The translations under genes were made by a program, and so were the position numbers. Below, piece by piece: positions 9,532 through 17,641 of a stretch of 64,000 nucleotides of DNA. The DNA lies in the NCBI RefSeq assembly GCF_026725475.1, contig NZ_CP109967.1, positions 310,001 through 374,000 of the forward strand, written 5' to 3'. Under the pieces are notes generated by a model. The model saw only the letters and a list, made by a program, of their open reading frames with translations. It had not been told where the DNA came from and did not search any database. Every line of letters begins with the position of its first letter. The first letter of the stretch is position 1. Source of the stretch: Catenovulum adriaticum. GTDB taxonomy: Bacteria > Pseudomonadota > Gammaproteobacteria > Enterobacterales > Alteromonadaceae.

Positions 9532-12132
9532 TTAATTTTTATTGAACCTCATCCAGTTAAAATTCCATTCATCATCAATAGCTTCTAATTTAAGTGTTTG
9601 CTCTCCTGTAGTTTCAATTGTGATGGTGTGGCTAACTGTTTGCCATGTTTGCCAGCCGCCGGTGACGGGAACAGATACTGTTGCAATTTGATTTTCGCCC
9701 AACGACATAGTAAAACCACGTGAGCCTGCTTCAGTAGCAAATCTGAATTCAACATTATATTCGCCAGCTTCTGTTATATTCACCAAATATTCTAGGGTAT
9801 CTCCCGTTTGCGCATGGCCTGTATTTTGGCCACCCCCTTCATCTGATGTATTCTCAAGCTCAAAACCTGTTTGGGCAATATAATTTTCAGCTTGGATGAG
9901 TCCCGGAATCTCAAATGCAGAAAACGCAGAAGCGACTTCTTTTGAATAGTAGCTTTCATCTGTTTCGTTGAGCGCTGTCACCGTGTAATATCCAGTAACC
10001 CCTTCTGGTTTGTCAGTATCTGTATAGTAATTACTTTCAATGCCTTGGGCGATTAACTGGTAATCTCTACCTGAAACATTTGAGCGATAAACATTGTATT
10101 TGGCACCATCAACAGCCTTCCAGCTTAAATCTATTGTATTAGTTTCTTCATCTTCAACTAAAGATAAATTGACTGGACGATATGGTAAGTCAAAAATAAC
10201 GGGTGGTTGCTCTGCCGTTAAGGCATCAATTACCGTTTGATGCTTGTCATACTCTATTGTTGACTGAAGTTTGAAATAATTTTCAATCTCTTCTAGTGAT
10301 GAATTATTTAAATCAATGCTAGGCATGGCTGAACCATTTACATCTTGTCCATTAATTGGTTCAGCAGGTAATAGATAAACTTCAGCCCAAGTGTCTTTTG
10401 AGCCTTTATCTGCAAAATGGCCGCTCAATAGATAAGACTCTCCACCAGTTAATTCAACTTTTTGGTACGCACCGCCATTAACAAAACCACTCCCTTCTAA
10501 TGCGGAAATGCGTAATACTGAATTATTCTCATCTTGAGGGTAATTAACTTCTACGGTTAAATTGTCCTCCTCTGCGGTGTTATTAGTGGCGCTCCATTCT
10601 AACCAAGCAGAATCTGCATCGAAGCTGCTATTAGCAAGAATATTATTGCCTGTAGACTGTTCAATTAACTGAATATCATCCAGTTGAATGTCTTGACCAC
10701 CACCAAATGATCCACTTTTAACAACTAAATAAAAGCTTTGATCATCATCAGTGGGTGTGACAATTTTTGCTGGTTGACCACAGGCTTCATCAAAATTATT
10801 ATCCCAGCCAGCACAAGCCCAAGTATCAGCTTTAGCTAAAAGCCTATCGCCTTTGTTTGTGACTAAACCCCAAGTGCCATTTCCTTGGCCACCATCTCGT
10901 GACATGACTTTATAAGACCAAACAGTTCCAGCCCAGCCTAGTTCATTATATTTATCAAAAGTGGCACGAGTAATAGCGCCACCTTGTTCACCTAACCCTG
11001 TCCAAGGTTGCATTTCACCAACTAGAAACGGTGTTTGGATATTGTCAATTTTCTCGTCCCATTCGCACATACCAGAACTACCGAGTAAACCACAAGTTAG
11101 CCAGTTTCTTTGTGTTTTATAACTAATACCTAGATCATCAAATATACCTGGGTAAAAGTGCATTTCTAAGGCAACGTTTTCTAAACCTTGCTCAGCGGGA
11201 AGACCATATGCTTGAATGCCGGAATTATGGCCCGGTAAAATAACAATTGTATTCTGGTCAACTTCTCGAATAGCTTGATAAAGTTCAGTTGAGACATCTG
11301 CTAAATTTTCAGCATCGGTGCCCCAAGGTTCATTGATTAAGCCGTAACCTGCAACGGTTGGTTCGTTTTTATAACGCTGTGCAATTTGTTGCCATAACCA
11401 CTTTGTTCTCTCTTGGTTTTCTGCCGCTAATGCAAGATCTGGGTTTGTTTGATCTCCACCCCAAAATTCATTTAAACCTGTGCAACCACTATGATGTTCC
11501 CAACCTTGCCGTCCAGCTGCGCCATGTAAATCTAAGATGACGTACATATTTCGAGCTTTTGCTTCAGTTATCGTTTTATCTAAATAAACCCATGCGTCAT
11601 TTCGCAGTGTTTTTGGCTGAGCGTCATTTTCAATTAAATCGTAAGGGAAAGGTAATCTTAATAAGTTAAAACCTGCTTCAGCAATGATGTTCCAATCTCG
11701 TTCGGTAATATAATTATCTCGATAGAGATCCATTAATCTTTCTTTTTCATCAAAACCGAATCGTTCTGTTAATTTTGCTTCAAATGAGCACTGGTCCTCT
11801 ATTCCATCGCCTACAGGGTTATCACCTGAGTTCATCATCCAAGTTTCAAGTGTTAACCAATTTCCTAAATTAATACCACGTAACGAAACTACTTCATTTT
11901 GCTCGTTAACCCAATACTTACCCTCTTGTCTTAGCCGCGAAAATTGTTCTTGACCAGCTCTGGGCGCAGTAAAACTATGATCTGGTTCAGTTGGATAAAC
12001 CGTAACCCCATTATTTTTATTAGCATCAGTCGAATTTAAATCACAACCTGTCGTAGCAATAGCGAAACAAGCTAGTGCGACAAATTTGCCTAATGGTTTA
12101 AATATAAATTGCTTTTTGTGTTTGTCTATCAC
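9532..12132 (-). CDS. GH5 beta-glucanase lipoprotein with Fn3-like and CBM6 domains
   Basis: This 866-residue secreted glycoside hydrolase starts at a GTG (12132) preceded by GGAG at a 7-base spacing. The lipobox ATTGC places the lipid on Cys30. The GH5 catalytic domain covers about residues 70-440. It opens with VVSLRGINLGNWL, has the likely acid/base Glu268 in LINEPWG and the likely nucleophile Glu373 in LVGEMQPW. The NLGNWL start resembles exo-beta-1,3-glucanase-type GH5 members. A CBM4/9-like beta-sandwich follows at about 460-600, an Fn3-like domain at about 650-740, and a C-terminal CBM6 from about 745 (PGLIQAENY to WNFNWMRF). It probably acts on extracellular beta-glucan at the cell surface. 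A degenerate operator lies about 200 bases upstream. Confidence 0.87.
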   Translation of the reverse strand: MIDKHKKQFIFKPLGKFVALACFAIATTGCDLNSTDANKNNGVTVYPTEPDHSFTAPRAGQEQFSRLRQEGKYWVNEQNEVVSLRGINLGNWLTLETWMMNSGDNPVGDGIEDQCSFEAKLTERFGFDEKERLMDLYRDNYITERDWNIIAEAGFNLLRLPFPYDLIENDAQPKTLRNDAWVYLDKTITEAKARNMYVILDLHGAAGRQGWEHHSGCTGLNEFWGGDQTNPDLALAAENQERTKWLWQQIAQRYKNEPTVAGYGLINEPWGTDAENLADVSTELYQAIREVDQNTIVILPGHNSGIQAYGLPAEQGLENVALEMHFYPGIFDDLGISYKTQRNWLTCGLLGSSGMCEWDEKIDNIQTPFLVGEMQPWTGLGEQGGAITRATFDKYNELGWAGTVWSYKVMSRDGGQGNGTWGLVTNKGDRLLAKADTWACAGWDNNFDEACGQPAKIVTPTDDDQSFYLVVKSGSFGGGQDIQLDDIQLIEQSTGNNILANSSFDADSAWLEWSATNNTAEEDNLTVEVNYPQDENNSVLRISALEGSGFVNGGAYQKVELTGGESYLLSGHFADKGSKDTWAEVYLLPAEPINGQDVNGSAMPSIDLNNSSLEEIENYFKLQSTIEYDKHQTVIDALTAEQPPVIFDLPYRPVNLSLVEDEETNTIDLSWKAVDGAKYNVYRSNVSGRDYQLIAQGIESNYYTDTDKPEGVTGYYTVTALNETDESYYSKEVASAFSAFEIPGLIQAENYIAQTGFELENTSDEGGGQNTGHAQTGDTLEYLVNITEAGEYNVEFRFATEAGSRGFTMSLGENQIATVSVPVTGGWQTWQTVSHTITIETTGEQTLKLEAIDDEWNFNWMRFNKN

Positions 12133-12466
12133 GATAACGCTCCAACCTTATTGTTATTTATTGGCTTATCAAATAACCTGAAAATTAAGCTCACTGTAGT
12201 AGTTTAGCTTTCAGTTTATTTATGCTGATGTTTGCTATATTTTTTCATGAAATCATAAAACATACTCGCAACATTAAATTAACCAATTAAAGCGTGATCG
12301 GCTTCCGAATAAAGCAAAATAAGTTAATCGAAACGTTCGAACAAATGAGACAAACTTATTTTATTTGGAATAATAAACAACTTAATTATATGAATTATGG
12401 TCAGTTGTAATTTAAGTATCGTATGTGACTTTTTATGCTTATTCACTTTACAATAAGAGAGTAGTA
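12133..12466. other. Intergenic region upstream of GH5 gene
   Basis: It contains the AACGTTCGA operator-like site (12329-12340) and AT-rich promoter-like sequence. No gene or strong hairpin was seen. Confidence 0.6.
12329..12340. promoter_or_regulatory. Degenerate GAACGTTC-type operator before GH5 gene
   Basis: Read on the minus strand the site is TCGAACGTTTCG. One full half-site TCGAAC is joined to a degenerate second half, and the AACGTT centre (12332-12337) is intact. It lies about 200 bases upstream of the GH5 start, similar in distance to the site before the TonB receptor. Confidence 0.45.
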
Positions 12467-13384
12467 TTACTTTTTTCTACAAGCATATAAATATAAAAAT
12501 GGACTCAATCTTTGGTAATCAAATTTGCTGCTATTTTTTATTTGTAGTGGATGAGGTTTTGGTGTTTTTAATTCAGTTTTCAAATTGACATGCTCGCCAT
12601 GCCCTAATGCAATAATAGGCAATCGTGGCCGTATGGTTATTTTACGTTGTTCAAAAGCCACGTACATTTTTGGTTCTACTGGTTTTGGTCTTATATTCTT
12701 CAGTAAAATGCCTGCGTCTACTAACCGATCAATTTTATTTAATACAGTTTCAATACTTAATTGCCATTCTTGAGCTGATGTTAAATCGGGCGGGTGATTC
12801 ATTCGGCCATGTAATTTCGTTTTATAAGCATCAATATCGTCAATAGTTTCGTGATTAAAATCAACATTCCAACCAAAACTTGCATTTAACATTGGTTCTG
12901 AATAACTGACTATATGTCGTTTTAACATGCCATGGTTTACCATAGGTAAAGCTTTATAAATTAGATCGTTTCTAACATATTGCAAATCCCCTTTTGTTGT
13001 TTTGAACTCATTTGGTTTGCCATAACGACTTATATATTCACTTAGTTCAGTTTTTAGTTTGTTAATGGTTACTAATTTTTCTTCGATTTGAGTAAAAACG
13101 TCCGGATGGTTTATTGAGATCAAGCCTGGGTATCTAACGACATGTTTGACTATGTCACCTGCATCTAGTTTGAAATGTAAATAAGCTGCTTTTGATAAAT
13201 CTAAACCTGCAGATTGAATGATAGGAGATGTTTTTTGTGTAGGGTTTAATTGTCCAATTTGATAACAATAAGCTTTTATATATTCGTGGTTTTGTTGTAA
13301 ATATTGGTTTAATTGTTTTATTTTTTGAGTAAGCTCTCGAAATTTATTCTGACACTCAATAATATGTTGAATTTGCACACTCAT
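12467..13384 (-). CDS. tus: Tus-family DNA replication terminus site-binding protein
   Basis: This 305-residue protein resembles Escherichia coli Tus along its length. Shared landmarks in order are RYPGLI (Tus RLPGVL), TINKLKTEL (HINKLKTTF), ASFGWNVD (LRFGWANK), AQEWQLSIE (REEWQRKLE), RPRLPIIAL (CPTPLIALI) and a C-terminal PFLYLY (PRLHLY). Tus binds Ter sites and blocks replication forks from one side. I start it at the ATG at 13384, which aligns with the Tus N-terminus and follows AAGG; an in-frame extension to 13441 lacks a counterpart in Tus. Identity is moderate, so DNA specificity may differ. A weak Ter-like sequence lies just upstream. Confidence 0.8.
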   Translation of the reverse strand: MSVQIQHIIECQNKFRELTQKIKQLNQYLQQNHEYIKAYCYQIGQLNPTQKTSPIIQSAGLDLSKAAYLHFKLDAGDIVKHVVRYPGLISINHPDVFTQIEEKLVTINKLKTELSEYISRYGKPNEFKTTKGDLQYVRNDLIYKALPMVNHGMLKRHIVSYSEPMLNASFGWNVDFNHETIDDIDAYKTKLHGRMNHPPDLTSAQEWQLSIETVLNKIDRLVDAGILLKNIRPKPVEPKMYVAFEQRKITIRPRLPIIALGHGEHVNLKTELKTPKPHPLQIKNSSKFDYQRLSPFLYLYACRKK

Positions 13385-13415
13385 TCTTAGCGACCTTTTG
13401 AAAAAACTTTTATTG

Positions 13416-13433
13416 TTAGATGTTGTTATAGCG
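13416..13433. promoter_or_regulatory. Possible Ter-like site at tus promoter
   Basis: The plus strand has the core ATGTTGT (13420-13426) that is also the core of E. coli Ter (AGNATGTTGTAACTA), but the flanking bases agree poorly. Its place about 35 bases upstream of the Tus start mirrors autoregulated TerB-tus. This is a weak call from position and a 7-base core. Confidence 0.25.
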
Positions 13434-13505
13434 TTGCACAATTTATTATGATGTACGTTTAAAACATTGCCAAACTTGCGTGTTGGGATTATATCACGTT
13501 AAAGA

Positions 13506-13531
13506 AAAAGCGAGTCGTGAAACTCGCTTTT
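13506..13531 (-). terminator. Terminator of gnd
   Basis: A 10-base stem AAAAGCGAGT with its complement and a 6-base loop is followed by a U-rich tract on the minus strand. It lies 16 bases past the gnd stop and separates gnd from tus. Confidence 0.85.
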
Positions 13532-13547
13532 AATAACAAATACTTAA

Positions 13548-15017
13548 TTAAACATTATAAGTGGTTGAAGCTGTATCACCGCCACGACCAGTCCAGTTGG
13601 TGTGGAAAAACTCACCGCGTGGTTTGTCTGTACGCTCATACGTGTGCGCACCAAAATAATCGCGCTGAGCTTGTAACAAGTTAGCCGGTAGACGAGCTGT
13701 TCTAAAGCCATCAAAATAAGTTAATGCCGCACTTAAACAAGGCGCTGGCACACCGTTGGCAATTGCAGTACCAACAACACGTCGCCAACCTGCTTGTGCA
13801 CTTTCTACTGAACCTTTGAAATAAGGGTCAAGTAGTAAGTTATTTAATGCTGGGTTGTTATCGTATGCTTCTTTAATTTTACCTAAGAAGGCAGAACGGA
13901 TAATACAACCACCACGCCACATTAGTGCAATGCCGCCGTAGTTTAAGTCCCAGTTATATTCTTTTGCAGCTTCGTGCATTAATACATAACCTTGTGCATA
14001 CGAGGTCATTTTTGATGCTAATAAAGCTTGGCGTAAGTCTTCGATAAAGGCTTTTTTGTCGCCAGTAAATTCAACTTTAGGGCCTTCAATAACTTGAGAC
14101 GCTTCAACACGCTCATCTTTTTTCGAGCTAATACAACGCGCAAACACAGATTCTGCGATTAACGTTAAAGGCACACCTAAATCAAGTGCAACAATACCAG
14201 TCCATTTACCGGTGCCTTTTTGGCCAGCTGTATCTAGGATTTTTTCAACTAAAGGTTCACCGTCTTCATCTTTGTATGCAAAAATGTCACGAGTGATTTC
14301 AATTAAGTAGCTGTCTAGTTCAGTTTCGTTCCACTCTTTAAATACTTCGTGGATTTCGTCTGCAGACAAACCTAACACGGTTTTCATTAGTTGGTAAGCT
14401 TCACAGATTAACTGCATGTCACCGTATTCAATGCCGTTATGAACCATTTTCACAAAATGGCCAGCACCACCGTCACCAACCCAATCACAACATGGAACAG
14501 TTAAGTCGCCATTTTCGTCTGCTACTTTAGCTGAAATACCTTGGAAAATATCTTTAACTGCTGGCCATGCCTCTTTAGCACCGCCTGGCATAATTGATGG
14601 GCCTTTTAATGCGCCCTCTTCACCGCCAGAAACACCAGAGCCAATATAATGCAAACCTTTTTCAGCTAAATAAGCTGTTCTTCGGTCTGAATCTGGGAAG
14701 TGTGAATTACCGCCATCAATAATGATGTCGCCTTTGTCTAAATGCGGGATAAGTTGTTCAATAAAATCATCAACAACTTGGCCTGCTTTTACCATCAACA
14801 TGATTTTGCGTGGTTTTGCTAATGATGAAACTAGCTCTTCTACGCTCTGGGCACCGCGAATGTTTTTGCCTGCAGCACGGCCAGATAAAAATTTCTCTAC
14901 TTTACTATAACTACGGTTATAAGCAGTTACTGTGAAACCTTTTGATTCCATGTTTAGAACCAAGTTTTCACCCATAACAGCAAGGCCAACTAGGCCGATA
15001 TCTGATAACTCTTTCAA
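13548..15017 (-). CDS. gnd: 6-phosphogluconate dehydrogenase (decarboxylating)
   Basis: This 489-residue enzyme of the oxidative pentose phosphate pathway converts 6-phosphogluconate to ribulose 5-phosphate with NADP. The N-terminal Rossmann motif is GLVGLAVMGENLVLNMESKG. IIDGGNSHFPDS and SGVSGGEEGA match the substrate-binding signatures, and GTGKWT lies in the helical domain. Length is as usual for the family. The start is a TTG at 15017 after AGGAGC. It is a single-gene unit ended by the hairpin at 13506-13531; zwf and pgl are not nearby. Confidence 0.95.
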   Translation of the reverse strand: MKELSDIGLVGLAVMGENLVLNMESKGFTVTAYNRSYSKVEKFLSGRAAGKNIRGAQSVEELVSSLAKPRKIMLMVKAGQVVDDFIEQLIPHLDKGDIIIDGGNSHFPDSDRRTAYLAEKGLHYIGSGVSGGEEGALKGPSIMPGGAKEAWPAVKDIFQGISAKVADENGDLTVPCCDWVGDGGAGHFVKMVHNGIEYGDMQLICEAYQLMKTVLGLSADEIHEVFKEWNETELDSYLIEITRDIFAYKDEDGEPLVEKILDTAGQKGTGKWTGIVALDLGVPLTLIAESVFARCISSKKDERVEASQVIEGPKVEFTGDKKAFIEDLRQALLASKMTSYAQGYVLMHEAAKEYNWDLNYGGIALMWRGGCIIRSAFLGKIKEAYDNNPALNNLLLDPYFKGSVESAQAGWRRVVGTAIANGVPAPCLSAALTYFDGFRTARLPANLLQAQRDYFGAHTYERTDKPRGEFFHTNWTGRGGDTASTTYNV

Positions 15018-15336
15018 AATAGCTCCTTAAGATGATGCTATATATTAATATTTTGTGCCATTTTTCAGGCGTCCGAGTAGTTTAACATTTGCAAAATTTT
15101 TTAGTAAGTATAAGTTGATGATTTGGCAGGCAAAACGAAAGATTATTTTTTAATTATTTATAAGATAAATATATTAAAGCTCATTTTTCAAACTTCAACA
15201 ATCACGATTAAGGTAAAGTGAGTGAAATAACCACCTAAAACCCGTCATATTATTAAATTATGACGGGGCTAGATTTATATGAAGATAATAAATTAAGTGT
15301 CCAAATTAACGTTTTACCGGCACTTAACATTATTGG
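15018..15336. other. Intergenic region between symporter and gnd
   Basis: It holds the symporter terminator (15241-15267) and the gnd promoter region. No gene was seen. Confidence 0.6.
15241..15267 (-). terminator. Terminator of sodium:solute symporter operon
   Basis: The 9-base stem CCCGTCATA pairs with TATGACGGG across a 9-base loop, and TTTT follows on the minus strand. Confidence 0.75.
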
Positions 15337-17046
15337 TTAAGGCGCTCTAAAGTTTTCGACTAGTGCTTGTATCCTTTTTGGCGCAGGCCCTGTAAAGCTG
15401 TACACGATTAAAGCGACCAAAAAATTAACTAAGGCACCCACTGCGCCGAATGCATTAGGCGAAATTCCTAAGAACCAGTTTTCGGGCAAACTGCCTAAAA
15501 ATTCAGTGCCGGGTATAAACATGATGCCCTTGTGCTGAAATACATAGAGCATAGTTACGCCAATCCCCACAACCATTCCGGATATTGCCGCAGTGCCATT
15601 CATTTTTTTAATAAATATGCCCATCATTAAGGCTGGAAAAATACTCGATGCCGCTAGGCCAAACGCCAGCGCCACTGTGCCAGCCGCAAACCCGGGCGGG
15701 TTAAGGCCTAAATAACCGGCAACTAAAATTGAAACAGTCATCACTATACGCCCAGCAAGAAGCTCTTCTTTTTCTGTCAAATTAGGTGTGAGTACTCCTT
15801 TCATTAAGTCATGAGAAACAGATGAAGATATGGCTAATAATAAACCCGCTGCCGTAGATAAAGCTGCCGCTAAGCCACCCGCTGCGACCAAAGCAATAAC
15901 CCAGTTAGGTAAATTAGCGATAGCAGGATTTGCTAAAACCATAATATCACGATCCACTTTGGTCATTTCATTGACATTCTCATCGGCTGAATATTGAATT
16001 TTACCATCCTGGTTTTTATCTTCAAAAGCCAATAATCCTGTATTTTCCCAATCTTTAAACCACTGGGGTCTTTTTTCATATTCAAGCGCCTGGCCCGATG
16101 CAGGCTCCACCGTTTGAGTAAAATTCAATCGCGCCATTGCACCGACTGCTGGAGCAACTGTATATAATAAGGCGATAAAAATTAATGCATATCCGGCAGA
16201 GGTTCGAGCGGCTTTGGCGCTGGGCACGGTAAAAAATCGCATAATAACGTGTGGTAAACCGGCCGTTCCTATCATCAGCGATAATGTATAGGCAAACATA
16301 TTTAAACTACCGCCCATATTATCTGTTGTGTATTCTTTAAAACCTAAATCGGTGACAATCACATCGAGCTTATCTAACAAATAAACACCACTACCGTCTG
16401 CCAGTGTGCTACCCAAGCCTAATTGAGGAATAGGGTTGCCTGTCAATTGGAGCGAAATAAATATAGCAGGCACTGTATAAGCAAAAATAAGCACACAATA
16501 TTGAGCTATTTGGGTGTAAGTAATGCCTTTCATACCCCCCAAAACCGCATAAACCCAAACGACTATCATGCCAATCGCTAAACCTAAACCGTAGTCAACT
16601 TCTAAAAAGCGAGAAAAAGCAACGCCCACTCCTTTCATTTGACCAATAATGTAAGTCAAAGACGCAATAATCAAACAAACCACAGCAACAATTCGAGCCG
16701 TTTTTGAATAATAACGATCCGAAATAAACTCTGGAACAGTGAATTTTCCGTGTTTGCGCATATAAGGTGCTAGGAGCATTGCCAACAACACATATCCGCC
16801 TGTCCAACCCATTAAAAAAACAGAACCACCATAACCTAAAAATGCAATTAAACCTGCCATAGAAATAAAAGAAGCCGCGCTCATCCAATCTGCGCCGATT
16901 GCCATCCCATTTGGAATTGGACCTACTCCACCACCTGCTGCGTAAAACTCGTCGGTCGAGCTTGCCCTGCTATACCAAGCAATAGCAAAATAAAGTGCAA
17001 ATGAGCCAAATACCGCAATGTAAGTATATAGTTTTAGTTCATCCAT
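15337..17046 (-). CDS. Sodium:solute symporter, VC_2705/ActP-like
   Basis: This 569-residue inner-membrane transporter has about 13 hydrophobic segments and belongs to the sodium:solute symporter family. The subfamily (TIGR03648, VC_2705-like) is always paired with a small DUF4212 subunit, which is encoded just upstream (18-base gap). Segments such as GADWMSAASFISMAG, the long soluble insertion at about residues 310-375 (with an acidic DKNQDGKIQYSADEN stretch resembling a calcium-binding EF-hand loop), and LAAALSTAAGLLLAISSS support this. Likely substrates are acetate or another short carboxylate; the sequence does not decide. Confidence 0.88.
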   Translation of the reverse strand: MDELKLYTYIAVFGSFALYFAIAWYSRASSTDEFYAAGGGVGPIPNGMAIGADWMSAASFISMAGLIAFLGYGGSVFLMGWTGGYVLLAMLLAPYMRKHGKFTVPEFISDRYYSKTARIVAVVCLIIASLTYIIGQMKGVGVAFSRFLEVDYGLGLAIGMIVVWVYAVLGGMKGITYTQIAQYCVLIFAYTVPAIFISLQLTGNPIPQLGLGSTLADGSGVYLLDKLDVIVTDLGFKEYTTDNMGGSLNMFAYTLSLMIGTAGLPHVIMRFFTVPSAKAARTSAGYALIFIALLYTVAPAVGAMARLNFTQTVEPASGQALEYEKRPQWFKDWENTGLLAFEDKNQDGKIQYSADENVNEMTKVDRDIMVLANPAIANLPNWVIALVAAGGLAAALSTAAGLLLAISSSVSHDLMKGVLTPNLTEKEELLAGRIVMTVSILVAGYLGLNPPGFAAGTVALAFGLAASSIFPALMMGIFIKKMNGTAAISGMVVGIGVTMLYVFQHKGIMFIPGTEFLGSLPENWFLGISPNAFGAVGALVNFLVALIVYSFTGPAPKRIQALVENFRAP

Positions 17047-17064
17047 AATAGTTACTCCGACTCA

Positions 17065-17310
17065 TCATCTTTTTTTATATTTTTTATCCAGTTGATTCAT
17101 CTTGTAGGAATACCAAAATATGAGTGCAACAAATGTATAAATAGAGCCTTGTTGAGCAAACCAAAAACCCAGTTTATAACCACCTAAACGGATTTCATTT
17201 AAAGGTTCTACTAAAATAATGCCAAATCCGAATGACACCGTGAACCAAATAATCAAACAAATAATAATTAATCGAATGTTGTCAGCCCAGTATTGTTGTG
17301 CTTTGTGCAT
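17065..17310 (-). CDS. DUF4212 small subunit of sodium:solute symporter
   Basis: This is an 81-residue protein with two membrane helices (about residues 11-35 and 52-70) and a basic C-terminus. It matches DUF4212 (TIGR03647), the putative small partner of VC_2705-type symporters. It is the first gene of a two-gene operon and starts at an ATG at 17310 after AGGATTAGGG. Confidence 0.88.
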   Translation of the reverse strand: MHKAQQYWADNIRLIIICLIIWFTVSFGFGIILVEPLNEIRLGGYKLGFWFAQQGSIYTFVALIFWYSYKMNQLDKKYKKR

Positions 17311-17641
17311 CCCTAATCCTTTGTATTTTATTTTCGCTTAAAGGTATAATTAAACAGAAAATTCACATTAAAACAACACAAAACACATTAATATTACTTT
17401 GGAATCCTGTTTAATGAACGACTCATCAACAAAATAGTGGATTTATGACACCGTAAAACCATATATTTAAATGTTTGAAAATAACATGGTGAGATGATTG
17501 GGATGAAAATAATTAAAGGAAGAGTAAGAGGAAGAAAAAGTATAATTAATAAAATAAAGCACTCAATTAATCTTAATTGAGTGCTTTAATGGATTTGTTT
17601 GTTTAATCAACAATTGAAAACATATTTTGACTAAGCTGCTT
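17311..17641. other. Intergenic region upstream of symporter operon
   Basis: It contains the prlC terminator at 17555-17588 and the symporter promoter region. No gene was recognised. Confidence 0.6.
17555..17588 (-). terminator. Terminator of prlC
   Basis: The 16-base arms TAAAGCACTCAATTAA and complement form a strong hairpin, followed on the minus strand by U-rich sequence. It lies about 55 bases past the prlC stop. Confidence 0.8.

Noticed and set aside
16595..16888. 97-codon minus-strand frame inside the symporter
   Set aside because: It is a shifted frame of a well-supported membrane transporter on the same strand.
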